DNA of 58,110 nucleotides from NCBI RefSeq assembly GCF_900104335.1, contig NZ_FMXT01000014.1, forward strand, positions 1-58,110, read 5' to 3'. The position numbers were made by a program, and so were the translations under genes. Positions 16,261-26,466 of the stretch are shown here, piece by piece; within the stretch, counting starts at the first letter, position 1; the number at the start of each line of letters is the position of its first letter. A model generated the notes under the pieces. It made no database searches, was not told the origin of the DNA, and saw only the letters and a program-made list of their open reading frames with translations. This DNA comes from Pseudobutyrivibrio sp. YE44. GTDB lineage: Bacteria; Bacillota; Clostridia; Lachnospirales; Lachnospiraceae.

Positions 16261-17350
16261 ATCCATTGAGTTAGAGAATTTTAGAAATTATGAATCATTG
16301 AATATTGATTTCGATGAGCACACTACTATTCTCTTTGGGGATAATGCCCAAGGAAAAACAAATATTTTAGAGGCTGCTTACTTATCGGGAACTACAAAAT
16401 CACATAAGGGTAGCCGTGATAAAGAAATAATAAAATTTGATAAAAACGAAAGTCATATAAAGACTATAGTTTCAAAGAATGATAGAGAATATCAAATAGA
16501 TATTCATTTAAAGAAGAATAAATCAAAGGGAATTGCTATAAATAGAGTTCCAATAAAAAAAGCAGCAGATTTATTTGGTCTTATAAATATAATTTTCTTT
16601 TCTCCAGAGGATTTAAACATAATAAAAAATGGTCCTGCTGAGAGAAGAAAGTTTATGGATGCAGAGCTATGTCAGATTGATAAAATATATCTTTCTGATT
16701 TATCAAATTATAATAAGGCTTTAAATCAAAGAAATGCACTTTTAAAAGAAATGATTTATAAGCCTGATTTAAAAGAAACTTTGCCTATTTGGGATGAACA
16801 ACTTATCAATTATGGTAAAAAGATAATCACAAGAAGGCAAAAATTTATTGATGATATCAACATTATTGTTAAAGATATTCACAGCAAAATCACTTCTGGA
16901 AAAGAAAATATTGATGTTTCTTATGATCCAAATATCGAAGATATCTTCTTTCTTGATGAATTAGTTAAAAATAAAGAAAAAGATATGAGATTTTGCCAGA
17001 CTAGCGTTGGTCCTCATAGAGATGATATTAAAATAACTGTTGATGGAATCGATATTAGAAAATTCGGAAGTCAGGGTCAACAAAGGACCTGTGCACTTTC
17101 TCTAAAGCTATCAGAAATAAAGCTTGTCGAAAATACAATAAATGACAAGCCTATTCTATTATTAGATGATGTTTTATCTGAACTTGATAAAAATCGTCAA
17201 AGTGATCTACTTGATAATCTACTTGATACGCAGACTATTATTACCTGTACAGGTATAGATGAATTTGTAAGCAATAGATTTAAGTTAAATACTGTATATA
17301 AAGTAACAAATGGTTCTATAGAATTAATTACGGAGGAACTAAATGAGTAA
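16250..17350 (+). CDS. recF: DNA replication and repair protein RecF
   Basis: RecF is an SMC-like ABC ATPase that helps RecO and RecR load RecA at gaps. The 366-residue protein has Walker A GDNAQGKT (residues 30-37), the signature region FGSQGQQRT around residue 275, and Walker [12 protein letters not shown] near residue 303. The length is normal. The start overlaps yaaA and the end overlaps gyrB by 8 bases, making yaaA-recF-gyrB a tightly coupled run. Confidence 0.97.
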   Translation: MIIKSIELENFRNYESLNIDFDEHTTILFGDNAQGKTNILEAAYLSGTTKSHKGSRDKEIIKFDKNESHIKTIVSKNDREYQIDIHLKKNKSKGIAINRVPIKKAADLFGLINIIFFSPEDLNIIKNGPAERRKFMDAELCQIDKIYLSDLSNYNKALNQRNALLKEMIYKPDLKETLPIWDEQLINYGKKIITRRQKFIDDINIIVKDIHSKITSGKENIDVSYDPNIEDIFFLDELVKNKEKDMRFCQTSVGPHRDDIKITVDGIDIRKFGSQGQQRTCALSLKLSEIKLVENTINDKPILLLDDVLSELDKNRQSDLLDNLLDTQTIITCTGIDEFVSNRFKLNTVYKVTNGSIELITEELNE

Positions 17351-19271
17351 CGAAGCAAATCAGGAATATGGTGCAGATCAAATACAGATTTTGGAGGGAC
17401 TAGAAGCAGTCCGTAAACGTCCAGGTATGTATATAGGCTCAACTTCAGAGCGTGGTCTTCATCATTTGGTTTATGAAATTGTTGATAATGCCGTTGATGA
17501 GGCACTTGCAGGATTTTGTAAACATATCCAAGTAACAATTAATCCAGATAATTCCATTACAGTTGTAGATGATGGACGAGGAATTCCTACAGGTATCAAC
17601 AGTAAAGCTGGAATTCCAGCTGTTGAAGTTGTTTTTACAGTACTTCATGCAGGTGGAAAATTTGGCGGTGGCGGCTACAAGGTTTCAGGTGGTCTTCATG
17701 GTGTAGGTGCTTCTGTAGTTAATGCGCTTTCAAATTGGGTTGAAGTTGAAATTAAGCGTGATGGCAAGATTTTCAAACAACGCTATGAGCGTGGAAAAAC
17801 TATGTATCCACTTAAAGAAATTGGAACTTGCAGTCCAGAAGAAACTGGAACAAAGGTAACATTCCTTCCAGATGATACTATTTTTGAAACAACTATTTTT
17901 GACTTTAAAACCTTAAAGGTTCGTCTTCGTGAAACTGCTTTTCTTACAAAGGGACTTCGTATTACTCTTACAGATACAAGAGGTGATGAACCTAGAGAAG
18001 AAAGCTTCCATTACGAAGGTGGTATTAAAGAATTTGTCCAGTACATAAACCGTGGAAATGAAGCGCTTTATGATGATGTTATTTACTGCGAAGGCACAAA
18101 GGATAATATCTACGTTGAAGTTGCAATGCAGCACAACGATGGATATCAGGACCAGGCTTACAGTTATGTAAATAATATTGTTACACCTGAAGGTGGTACT
18201 CATCTTACTGGTTTCAGAGGTGCTCTTACAAAGGTATTTAATAAATACGCTAGAGATAATAAGATTTTAAAGGATAGTGATCCTCAGCTTGATGGTGATG
18301 ATATTCGTGAAGGATTGGCTGCAATCATTTCAATTAAGATTGAAGAGCCACAGTTTGAAGGACAGACAAAGCAAAAGCTTGGAAATTCAGAAGCTAGAGG
18401 AGCTGTTGATTCAATTGTAACTGAGCAGCTTACATGGTTCCTTGAACAAAATCCTGCTACTGCTAAAAAGATATGCGAAAAATCTCTTATGGCACAGCGT
18501 GCAAGAGAAGCAGCTAGAAAAGCTAGAGATTTAAGTAGAAGAAAGACTCCTCTTGAAGGAATGTCACTTCCAGGAAAGCTTGCTGATTGTTCAGATAAGG
18601 ATCCAAAGAATTGTGAAATCTTCATCGTAGAGGGTGATTCCGCTGGTGGTTCTGCTAAGAAAGCAAGAAGCCGTGCAACACAGGCTATTCTTCCACTTCG
18701 TGGAAAAATTCTTAACGTTGAAAAGGCTAGAGAAGATAGAATTTATGGTAATGCCGAAATCAAAGCAATGATTACAGCTTTTGGTACAGGTATTCATGAA
18801 GATTTTGATATTTCAAAGCTTCGTTATCATAAAATTATTATTATGACTGATGCCGATGTGGATGGTGCTCATATTGCAACACTTATGCTTACCTTCCTTT
18901 ACAGATTTATGCCAGAGCTTATAAAGCAGGGATATGTATATCTTGCTACTCCTCCACTTTACAAGCTTGAGAAAAATAAAAAGGTTTGGTACGCATACTC
19001 AGATGAAGAATTAAACAAGATTCTTACTGAAGTCGGCAGAGATAACAATAATAAGATTCAGCGATACAAGGGTCTTGGTGAGATGGATGCTGAACAGCTT
19101 TGGGAAACAACCATGGATCCTGAAAAGAGAATCCTTAAGCGTGTTGTTATTGATGATGAAGATGTTTCAGAAATCAATGTTACATTCTCAACTCTTATGG
19201 GTGATAACGTAGAACCTAGAAGAGAATTCATTGAAGCAAACGCTAAATATGTACAGAACTTAGATATCTAA
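17343..19271 (+). CDS. gyrB: DNA gyrase subunit B
   Basis: GyrB supplies the ATPase of DNA gyrase. The 642-residue protein has the GHKL ATP site ([11 protein letters not shown] near residue 47, DDGRGIP near 80, the [14 protein letters not shown] lid near 117), then the TOPRIM domain with [15 protein letters not shown] (about 430) and [12 protein letters not shown] (about 505). The C-terminus has [15 protein letters not shown]. No insertion of the proteobacterial type is present. gyrA follows after 54 bases, and the position after recF supports gyrase rather than topoisomerase IV. Confidence 0.97.
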   Translation: MSNEANQEYGADQIQILEGLEAVRKRPGMYIGSTSERGLHHLVYEIVDNAVDEALAGFCKHIQVTINPDNSITVVDDGRGIPTGINSKAGIPAVEVVFTVLHAGGKFGGGGYKVSGGLHGVGASVVNALSNWVEVEIKRDGKIFKQRYERGKTMYPLKEIGTCSPEETGTKVTFLPDDTIFETTIFDFKTLKVRLRETAFLTKGLRITLTDTRGDEPREESFHYEGGIKEFVQYINRGNEALYDDVIYCEGTKDNIYVEVAMQHNDGYQDQAYSYVNNIVTPEGGTHLTGFRGALTKVFNKYARDNKILKDSDPQLDGDDIREGLAAIISIKIEEPQFEGQTKQKLGNSEARGAVDSIVTEQLTWFLEQNPATAKKICEKSLMAQRAREAARKARDLSRRKTPLEGMSLPGKLADCSDKDPKNCEIFIVEGDSAGGSAKKARSRATQAILPLRGKILNVEKAREDRIYGNAEIKAMITAFGTGIHEDFDISKLRYHKIIIMTDADVDGAHIATLMLTFLYRFMPELIKQGYVYLATPPLYKLEKNKKVWYAYSDEELNKILTEVGRDNNNKIQRYKGLGEMDAEQLWETTMDPEKRILKRVVIDDEDVSEINVTFSTLMGDNVEPRREFIEANAKYVQNLDI

Positions 19272-19286
19272 TAGTTAAAAAATTTC

Positions 19287-19299
19287 GGGGCTTCGCCCC
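19287..19299 (-). terminator. GC hairpin between gyrB and gyrA
   Basis: GGGGC-TTC-GCCCC is a small but strong hairpin. Read on the plus strand it has no T tract. Read on the minus strand it is followed by GAAATTTTTT and looks like a terminator, though no minus-strand gene is here. It may tune gyrA expression or block antisense transcripts. Confidence 0.4.
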
Positions 19300-19325
19300 A
19301 TAATACACAAAGAAAAAGGATAATT

Positions 19326-21860
19326 ATGGACGACAAAATTTTTGATAATATTCATGATGTTGACCTGAAAGAAACAATGGAAACATCCTACATCGATTAT
19401 GCCATGAGTGTTATTGCCTCACGTGCACTTCCTGATGTAAGAGATGGTCTTAAGCCTGTTCAGCGTAGAGTTCTCTTCTCTATGATTGAACTTAACAATG
19501 GTCCTGACAAGCCACATAGAAAATGTGCTCGTATCGTCGGTGATACAATGGGTAAATATCACCCTCATGGTGATAGCTCAATCTACGGCGCACTTGTAAA
19601 CATGGCTCAGGATTGGAACACAAGATATCCACTTGTAGATGGTCATGGAAACTTTGGTTCAGAAGATGGTGATGGTGCCGCTGCTATGCGATACACCGAG
19701 GCACGTCTTTCTAAGATTTCTATGACAATGTTCGGTATCAACTACAAGGATGAAAAATTCACTCTTGGAAAAGATATCGATATGGATGGCGTAGACTTTA
19801 TGCCAAACTTTGATGAGACTGAGAAAGAGCCTACTGTTCTTCCAGCTCGTTATCCAAATCTTCTTGTTAATGGAACAACTGGTATCGCCGTTGGTATGGC
19901 TACTAATATTCCACCTCACAATCTTCGTGAAGTAATTGGTGCCGTAAACAAAATTATAGATAATCAGGTTGAAGAAGATAGAGATACTGATATTGATGAG
20001 CTTTTAAATATCGTTAAAGGACCAGACTTCCCTACAGGTGGCGTTATCCTTGGTAAAGCTGGAATCGAAGAAGCTTATAGAACAGGTCGTGCAAAGATAA
20101 GAGTTCGTGCAGTTTCAGAAATCGAGCCTATGGATAATGGTAAAAACAGAATTGTCGTTACCGAGCTTCCATACATGGTAAATAAAGCAAGACTTATCGA
20201 AAATATCGCTAAGCTTGTTAAAGATAAAAAGATTGATGGTATTACAGATCTCCGTGATGAATCATCACGTGAAGGTATCCGAGTTTGTATTGAACTTCGC
20301 CGAGATGTAAATCCTAATATTATTTTAAATCAGCTCTATAAGCATACTCAGCTTCAGGATACCTTTGGTGTTATCATGCTTGCTCTTGTTAATAACCAGC
20401 CAAAAATCCTTAGCTTAAAGGAAATGCTTAAGCATTATCTTGATCATCAGAAAGATGTTGTTACTCGTCGTACAAAGTACGAGCTCAATAAGGCTGAAGA
20501 GCGTGCCCATATTTTAGAGGGATTATTAATTGCTCTAGATAATATTGATGAAGTAATCAAGATTATCAGAAACTCAGCTGATGTAAATACTGCAAAGGCT
20601 CAGTTAATGGAACGCTTTGGATTATCAGAAGCACAGGCACAGGCTATTGTTGATATGCGTCTTCGTGCTCTTACAGGTTTGGAGCGAGACAAAATCCAGA
20701 GTGAATATGATGATTTACAAATTTTAATTGGAAAGTTGAAAGCAATACTTGGTGATGAAAAGATTCTTCTTGGAGTAATAAAGACAGAAATTACAGAAAT
20801 TGCTGATAAGTACGGTGATGACCGTCGTACAAGCATTGGATTTGATGAGTACGATATCAGCATGGAGGATATGATTCCTGTTACAAATACTGTTGTTACC
20901 TTTACAAAGCTTGGTTATATCAAGCGTATGAACGAGGATAACTTCAAGGCTCAGCACAGAGGCGGTAAGGGAATTAAGGGAATGGAGACAATCGACGAGG
21001 ATTACGTTACCGAAATGCTTATGATGTCTTCACATGACTATCTCCTCTTCTTCACTAATAAAGGTCGAGTATACAGAATTAAAGCATACGAGATACCAGA
21101 AAGCAGTCGAACCAGTCGAGGAATTGCAATAGTTAATATCTTACAACTTCAGCCTGATGAAAAAGTAACTGCTATGATTCCTATTGAGGATTATCATGAA
21201 GATAAATACTTATTCATGGCCACAGCTGATGGATTTGTTAAAAAGACAAAGATTACAGAATATGATAATATTCGTAAAAATGGTCTTACAGCAATTACCT
21301 TAAGAGATGATGATAAGCTCATCGAAGTAAAGCTTACAGATGGTAAAGAAGATGTAATTATGGTTACAAAGTATGGTCAAGCTATTAGATTTAGCGAGAC
21401 TGAAGTACGTGCAACCGGAAGAGCTACCATGGGTGTTATTGGTATGAATCTTTCAGCTGATGATGAAATCATCGGAATGCAGCTTATTTCCCAGGGCGAA
21501 AGCCTTATGACTGTTTCTGAAAATGGTCTTGGTAAATGCACATTGATGAGTGAGTTTAATGTTATTCATCGAGGTGGTAAGGGTGTTAAGTGCTACAAGA
21601 TTACTGAAAAAACAGGAAATCTTATTGGTGCAAAGGCTGTTGAAAAAGATGATGAGGTAATGCTCATTAATACAGCCGGAACTATAATTAGAATTGAAGT
21701 TTCAGGTACTGCACTCCTTAGTAGAATTACATCAGGTGTAAAATTAATCGACTTAAAGGAAAATACAAAGTTGATTAGTATTGCAAAAGTTAGAAAAAGT
21801 GATACAATACTTTCTGAAGAGGTTGAAGAATTAAATGGTGAATTAACAACCGAATCATAA
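19326..21860 (+). CDS. gyrA: DNA gyrase subunit A
   Basis: GyrA cuts and rejoins DNA through a catalytic tyrosine. The 844-residue protein has the winged-helix domain (ASRALPDVRDGLKPVQRRVL near residue 31), the quinolone-pocket segment KYHPHGDSSIYGALVNMAQ, and the active-site Tyr123 in AAMRYTEARL. The C-terminal beta-pinwheel carries the GyrA box-like QHRGGKGIKGM near residue 540, which separates it from ParC. At the position equivalent to E. coli Asp87 there is Gly88; Ser84 (E. coli Ser83) is kept. The tail is acidic, as in many gyrases. Confidence 0.96.
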   Translation: MDDKIFDNIHDVDLKETMETSYIDYAMSVIASRALPDVRDGLKPVQRRVLFSMIELNNGPDKPHRKCARIVGDTMGKYHPHGDSSIYGALVNMAQDWNTRYPLVDGHGNFGSEDGDGAAAMRYTEARLSKISMTMFGINYKDEKFTLGKDIDMDGVDFMPNFDETEKEPTVLPARYPNLLVNGTTGIAVGMATNIPPHNLREVIGAVNKIIDNQVEEDRDTDIDELLNIVKGPDFPTGGVILGKAGIEEAYRTGRAKIRVRAVSEIEPMDNGKNRIVVTELPYMVNKARLIENIAKLVKDKKIDGITDLRDESSREGIRVCIELRRDVNPNIILNQLYKHTQLQDTFGVIMLALVNNQPKILSLKEMLKHYLDHQKDVVTRRTKYELNKAEERAHILEGLLIALDNIDEVIKIIRNSADVNTAKAQLMERFGLSEAQAQAIVDMRLRALTGLERDKIQSEYDDLQILIGKLKAILGDEKILLGVIKTEITEIADKYGDDRRTSIGFDEYDISMEDMIPVTNTVVTFTKLGYIKRMNEDNFKAQHRGGKGIKGMETIDEDYVTEMLMMSSHDYLLFFTNKGRVYRIKAYEIPESSRTSRGIAIVNILQLQPDEKVTAMIPIEDYHEDKYLFMATADGFVKKTKITEYDNIRKNGLTAITLRDDDKLIEVKLTDGKEDVIMVTKYGQAIRFSETEVRATGRATMGVIGMNLSADDEIIGMQLISQGESLMTVSENGLGKCTLMSEFNVIHRGGKGVKCYKITEKTGNLIGAKAVEKDDEVMLINTAGTIIRIEVSGTALLSRITSGVKLIDLKENTKLISIAKVRKSDTILSEEVEELNGELTTES

Positions 21861-21877
21861 AAGTGTGTAATAGCAAT

Positions 21878-21915
21878 GGGGCTGTTATTTAGATATAGCA
21901 GCTCCTTTTATTTAC
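21878..21915 (+). terminator. Terminator after gyrA
   Basis: GGGGCTG (21878-21884) pairs with CAGCTCC (21899-21905), with one G-U pair, and is followed by TTTTATTT. It closes the dnaA-gyrA region. Confidence 0.75.
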
Positions 21916-21990
21916 AAGAAAACGCTTTAATCATTTAAAGTAGCGATAAATTAAAGCAACGATATATTAAAGTATTTACAGGAAACATTG

Positions 21991-22833
21991 ATGAGACAGA
22001 TAAGTTTTGAAACAATTGTATCTAATGTAAAAGACATGTGTATTTTAGCAAATCATTACTTAAGTAATGATATGTGTTCAGCATTAGAGGAAGCTGTAGA
22101 GAAGGAAAAGTCAGAACTTGGAAAAAAGATTCTAAATCAGCTACAAGAAAACTTAGAAATTGCTGATAAAGAACAAATTCCAATTTGCCAAGATACAGGA
22201 ATGGCCGTATTTTTTGTAGAGGTTGGTCAAGAAGCTCACATAGATGGAGGTCTTCTTACTGATGCTATAAATGAAGGTGTGAGAAAAGGATATACCGAAG
22301 GCTATCTTAGAAAATCAGTAGTGGGCGACCCTATTGAAAGAATTAATACTAAAGACAATACACCAGCTGTAATTCATTACGATATTGTGGCTGGAGACAA
22401 AATAAAGATAACTCTTGCTCCAAAAGGCTTTGGCTCAGAAAACATGAGTCGTGTGTTTATGCTTAAACCAGCCGATGGAATTGAGGGAGTTAAAGAAGCT
22501 ATTCTTACTGCAGTGAAGGACGCAGGTCCAAATGCATGTCCACCAATGGTGGTTGGAGTAGGAATAGGAGGAACCTTTGAAAAATCTGCTTTAATGGCAA
22601 AGCAGGCACTAACAAGAGAATTTTCAGCAAGACCAACAATTCCTTGGGTAAAGGATTTGGAGGATGAAATGCTTGAAAAGATAAATAAGCTTGGAATTGG
22701 TCCAGGCGGACTTGGTGGAAGTACTACTGCTCTAGCAGTAAATATTAATACCTACGCTACACATATTGCTGGACTTCCAGTTGCTATTAATATTTGCTGT
22801 CATGTAAATAGACACATCACGAGGGAGCTATAA
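21991..22833 (+). CDS. fumA: Fumarate hydratase, class I, alpha subunit
   Basis: This 280-residue N-terminal half of a split class I fumarase (or L-tartrate dehydratase) interconverts fumarate and malate with a 4Fe-4S cluster. Cluster cysteines are seen in QIPICQDTGMAVFF (about residue 61), NACPPMVVGVGIGG (about 185) and NICCHVNRH at the end. A TTG at 21988 could also open the frame, but AGGAAA is better placed for ATG 21991. The beta subunit follows with an overlapping stop/start. Fumarase and tartrate dehydratase cannot be told apart from sequence alone. In this anaerobe it would serve the malate-fumarate branch. Confidence 0.9.
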   Translation: MRQISFETIVSNVKDMCILANHYLSNDMCSALEEAVEKEKSELGKKILNQLQENLEIADKEQIPICQDTGMAVFFVEVGQEAHIDGGLLTDAINEGVRKGYTEGYLRKSVVGDPIERINTKDNTPAVIHYDIVAGDKIKITLAPKGFGSENMSRVFMLKPADGIEGVKEAILTAVKDAGPNACPPMVVGVGIGGTFEKSALMAKQALTREFSARPTIPWVKDLEDEMLEKINKLGIGPGGLGGSTTALAVNINTYATHIAGLPVAINICCHVNRHITREL

Positions 22834-23384
22834 TGGAGCACAAAATTATTACACCAATTACAAAAGAGATTACTGCAACTCTTCATTCGGGAGATTATGT
22901 TTTTATTACTGGTGAAATCTATGTAGCCAGGGATGCCGCCCACAAGCGGATGAATGAAGCTCTTGATAAGGGAGAAGAACTTCCAATACCTATTGAAAAT
23001 TCAACAATTTATTATATGGGTCCATCTCCAGCAAGGGAAGGTAGACCTATTGGTTCTGCTGGCCCTACTACTGCAAGTAGAATGGATAAGTATGCCCCAA
23101 GACTTTTAGACTTAGGGTTAAAGGCTATGATTGGAAAAGGTAAGCGTTCTCCAGAAGTAATAGACGCCATTATGAGAAACAAGGGTGTTTATTTTGCAGC
23201 AGTTGGAGGAGCTGGCGCTCTCCTATCAAAATGTATCAAATCCTCAGAAGTGATTTGTTACGATGATTTAGGTGCAGAGGCAATCAGAAAGCTTTATGTA
23301 GAGGATTTTCCAGTAATCGTTGTTATTGATTCAGATGGAAATAATCTATATGAAACTGCGATTAAAGAATTTAATAGCTTATAA
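22833..23384 (+). CDS. fumB: Fumarate hydratase, class I, beta subunit
   Basis: This 183-residue C-terminal half of the split class I hydratase has the conserved ITGEIYVARDAAHKRM (about residue 25), IYYMGPSPAREGRPIGSAGP in which the GPTTASRMDKYAP segment follows, and MIGKGKRS (about 100). The family's IGPTT and GKG motifs help form the substrate site. Its ATG overlaps the alpha-subunit stop (TAATG), so the subunits are translationally coupled. No terminator separates it from the opp genes 59 bases downstream. Confidence 0.9.
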   Translation: MEHKIITPITKEITATLHSGDYVFITGEIYVARDAAHKRMNEALDKGEELPIPIENSTIYYMGPSPAREGRPIGSAGPTTASRMDKYAPRLLDLGLKAMIGKGKRSPEVIDAIMRNKGVYFAAVGGAGALLSKCIKSSEVICYDDLGAEAIRKLYVEDFPVIVVIDSDGNNLYETAIKEFNSL

Positions 23385-23443
23385 AATCTAATTAATAAGG
23401 GTTTTTTAAGATAGAAAGAAATTAAAGAAAAGGAGTTTATGTT

Positions 23444-24355
23444 TTGGCTAAGTACATCGCAAAACGAATTTTACTGGCGATAGTGTCTATATGGATAATT
23501 ACTATGATCACTTTCTTTGCTATGAACGCTATCCCAGGTGGCCCATTCAACAAAGAAAAGGCCACAGATCCAAAGGTAATCCAAGAATTGGAGGCTAGAT
23601 ACAACTTGGATAAGCCACTTGGAACACAATATGTTCTTTACATGAATAATCTTCTTCATGGAGATTGGGGAGTTTCACTTAAAACTGGTCGTCCTATCTG
23701 GCAGGACATGACTGCTAAGTTTTCTGTTTCAGCAAAACTCGGTGGTAGAGCGGCTATTATCGCTATAATAATTGGTATTATCCTTGGAGCTATTGCGGCA
23801 CTTACTAGAAACAAATTACCAGATCGATTAATTATTTTCTTTACAACTTTAGGTACAGCTATGCCATCCTTTGTTTTAGCTACCCTTTTGTTATTGGTAT
23901 TTTGTTTAAAATTAGGATGGTTCCAGGTTTATTCTGCATCGGATCCAAATTATACACTTCCAGTTATCGCACTTGCAGTGTATCCAATGGCATATATTAC
24001 ACGTCTTACCAAGACAAGTATGCTTGATGCTCTTAATCAGGATTATGTTAGAACAGCCAGAGCAAAGGGTGTATCAAAGATTAAGGTTATTTTCTTACAT
24101 GCTCTTAGAAATGCTCTTATTCCAGTAATCACATATGTGGGACCAATGGTTGCATATATCTTAACTGGATCAATGGTAGTAGAAAACATTTTCACAATAG
24201 GTGGACTTGGTTCAACATTTGTAACCTCAATTACAAACAGAGATTACACAACAATTATGGCAGTAACAATTTTCCTTGCAATCCTTATGGTTGTTGCAAA
24301 CCTTCTTACTGATATTGTTTATAAGTTCGTTGACCCAAGAATTAAGCTTGATTAG
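23444..24355 (+). CDS. oppB: Oligopeptide ABC transporter permease OppB
   Basis: This 303-residue inner-membrane permease has six predicted membrane segments: an N-terminal one (residues 10-30), an extracytoplasmic loop containing NAIPGGPF, and five more. The EAA loop (DYVRTARAKGVSKIKVIFLHALRNALIPV; core motif ARAKG near residue 206) contacts the ATPase subunits. The start is TTG 23444, 8 bases after AGGAG; a nearer ATG at 23439 is out of frame. It belongs to the DppB/OppB family and begins the opp run. Confidence 0.93.
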   Translation: MAKYIAKRILLAIVSIWIITMITFFAMNAIPGGPFNKEKATDPKVIQELEARYNLDKPLGTQYVLYMNNLLHGDWGVSLKTGRPIWQDMTAKFSVSAKLGGRAAIIAIIIGIILGAIAALTRNKLPDRLIIFFTTLGTAMPSFVLATLLLLVFCLKLGWFQVYSASDPNYTLPVIALAVYPMAYITRLTKTSMLDALNQDYVRTARAKGVSKIKVIFLHALRNALIPVITYVGPMVAYILTGSMVVENIFTIGGLGSTFVTSITNRDYTTIMAVTIFLAILMVVANLLTDIVYKFVDPRIKLD

Positions 24356-24369
24356 GAGGAAATTAGAAA

Positions 24370-25452
24370 TTGGATAATAAAGAAATGAAAAAAAGCCTCC
24401 TGTCAGCTCAGGTGGATCTTTCAAAATTCAGCGCTGCTAATTTTGAAAAAGCGACAGATGAGGAAAAACGTCAGCAGGACGTTATGGGTGAGTCTACAAC
24501 ATTCTTTAAGGATGGTATGAGAAGACTTCGTAAAAACCCACTTGCTATGGGAAGTATTGTAGTGCTTGCACTTATTTTATTAATAATCATTATCGCACCA
24601 CATTTTGTTCCATATTCTTATGATCAGATTATTGCCGTTAACGGAGTAAGAGATAAAGGTAGTGCTAACCTTGGCTTTTTCATGTATTCACAGAAAGAGC
24701 TTGATTATATGAATGAAACTGGCGAAGACCTTTTTCCACATATTTTTGGTACAGACGGTCTTGGTAGAGATTATTTCATTCGTGTTATCTATGGTACAAG
24801 AGTATCCCTTGCAGTCGGAGTTGTAGCTGCAATCATGGTTGTACTTATTGGTATCGTTTATGGTTCAATCGCAGGTTACTTTGGTGGAAAAGTCGACCTT
24901 ATTATGATGAGAATTGTTGATATCATCTATTCTCTTCCAGATATGCTTATCATCATCCTTTTATCAGTAGTATTAAAGGAAAATCTTTCTGGTAAGCTTG
25001 CTGGAACAATCTTCTCATCACTTGGTGCAAATATGATATCTATGTTCATTGTATTTGGACTTTTATATTGGGTAAGTATGGCACGTCTTATCAGAGGCCA
25101 GATTCTTACAATCAAGAATAATGAGTACGTTCTTGCTGCAAGATGTATTGGTACATCAAATGCAAAGATTCTTAGAACTCATATTCTTCCAAACTGTTTA
25201 TCAGTAATCATTATCACTACTGCCCTTCAGATTCCAAGTGCTATCTTCACAGAGAGTTACTTGTCATTCTTAGGACTTGGTGTTTCAGTACCACTTTCAT
25301 CACTTGGTTCTCTTGCCAATGATGCTAGAGCTGGTATGCAGTCTTATCCAGAAAGACTTGTAATCCCAGCAGTTATTATTTGCTTAATCGTTCTTGCACT
25401 TAACCTCCTTGGTGATGGTCTTAGAGATGCATTCGATACAAAGCTTGATTAA
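24370..25452 (+). CDS. oppC: Oligopeptide ABC transporter permease OppC
   Basis: This 360-residue second permease has a longer cytoplasmic N-terminus (about 55 residues) ending in the OppC-type FFKDGMRRLRKNPLAMGS, then six membrane segments. IFGTDGLGRDYFIRVIYGTR (around residue 115) and the EAA loop AARCIGTSNAKILRTHILPN (around 255) are diagnostic. The start is TTG 24370, 9 bases after AGGAGGA; the next ATG is too far from the ribosome site. It lies 14 bases after oppB. Confidence 0.94.
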   Translation: MDNKEMKKSLLSAQVDLSKFSAANFEKATDEEKRQQDVMGESTTFFKDGMRRLRKNPLAMGSIVVLALILLIIIIAPHFVPYSYDQIIAVNGVRDKGSANLGFFMYSQKELDYMNETGEDLFPHIFGTDGLGRDYFIRVIYGTRVSLAVGVVAAIMVVLIGIVYGSIAGYFGGKVDLIMMRIVDIIYSLPDMLIIILLSVVLKENLSGKLAGTIFSSLGANMISMFIVFGLLYWVSMARLIRGQILTIKNNEYVLAARCIGTSNAKILRTHILPNCLSVIIITTALQIPSAIFTESYLSFLGLGVSVPLSSLGSLANDARAGMQSYPERLVIPAVIICLIVLALNLLGDGLRDAFDTKLD

Positions 25453-25466
25453 TTTAGGAGGTAATT

Positions 25467-26465
25467 ATGTCAGATTCAAAATATGTACTAGAAGTCAATG
25501 ACCTCCACACAAGCTTTTTCACTGACGCAGGTGAGGTCAAGGCAGTAAATGGCGTAAATTTTAAGCTTGAGCCAGGAAAGACTCTTGGAATTGTTGGAGA
25601 GTCAGGTTCAGGAAAATCAGTTACAGCATATTCAATTATGCAAATCCTTGCACAGACAGGACGAATTACAGGTGGTGAGGTTCTTTACAAGGGTGAGGAC
25701 ATAACAAAGTATTCAGAAAGGGAAATGCAGAAGTTTAGAGGAAGTAAATGCTCTATCATCTTCCAGGACCCTATGACAAGCTTAAACCCAGTATTTACTG
25801 TTGGTTATCAGCTTGAGGAAGCAATTATGCTTCATACAAACAAGACTCGTGCTCAGGCAAAGGAAAGAGCAATTGAGCTTTTAAGTTTAGTTGGTGTAAA
25901 TGATCCAGAAAAGCGTATTAAGCAGTACCCACATGAGCATTCAGGTGGTATGAGACAGCGTGATATGATCGCAATGGCTCTTGCATGCGAGCCAGATATT
26001 CTTATTGCTGATGAGCCAACAACTGCTCTCGATGTTACAATCCAGGCTCAGATTCTTGAGCTTATGCAGGACTTACAGAAGAAGCTTGGAATGGCAATTA
26101 TCATGGTTACTCATGATCTTGGTGTTATTGCTTCTATGTGTGATGAAATTATTGTAATGTATGGCGGTCGTGTATGTGAGCGTGGTACAGCAGATGATAT
26201 CTTCTATCATCCTGCACATGAATATACAAAGGGCCTTCTTCGTTCTATTCCTCGTACAGATAATATGAACGAAAAGCTTGTTCCAATCGGAGGTACTCCT
26301 ATCAATCTTCTTAACATGCCAGAGGGATGCGCATTCTGTCCAAGATGCGATGAGGCAATGAAGATTTGTCTTAACCAGGTACCAGAAGAACTTAGAATTA
26401 GCGACAGTCATTTAGCTAGCTGCTGGATGAATGTTAAGAAACTTTATGAGGAAAAGGAGGCATAA
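25467..26465 (+). CDS. oppD: Oligopeptide ABC transporter ATPase OppD
   Basis: This 332-residue ATPase has Walker A GESGSGKS (about residues 44-51), Q-loop [10 protein letters not shown], signature [12 protein letters not shown], Walker [13 protein letters not shown] and H-loop VTHD. The C-terminal OppD/DppD extension carries three cysteines in [14 protein letters not shown], a region that in related transporters binds an iron-sulfur cluster. AGGAGG precedes the ATG. It pairs with OppF as a heterodimer. Confidence 0.95.
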   Translation: MSDSKYVLEVNDLHTSFFTDAGEVKAVNGVNFKLEPGKTLGIVGESGSGKSVTAYSIMQILAQTGRITGGEVLYKGEDITKYSEREMQKFRGSKCSIIFQDPMTSLNPVFTVGYQLEEAIMLHTNKTRAQAKERAIELLSLVGVNDPEKRIKQYPHEHSGGMRQRDMIAMALACEPDILIADEPTTALDVTIQAQILELMQDLQKKLGMAIIMVTHDLGVIASMCDEIIVMYGGRVCERGTADDIFYHPAHEYTKGLLRSIPRTDNMNEKLVPIGGTPINLLNMPEGCAFCPRCDEAMKICLNQVPEELRISDSHLASCWMNVKKLYEEKEA

Positions 26466-26466
26466 G

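Noticed and set aside
26431-26466. Earlier start for oppF
   Set aside because: It would lie inside oppD without a ribosome site, whereas AGGAGG is ideally spaced before ATG 26467.
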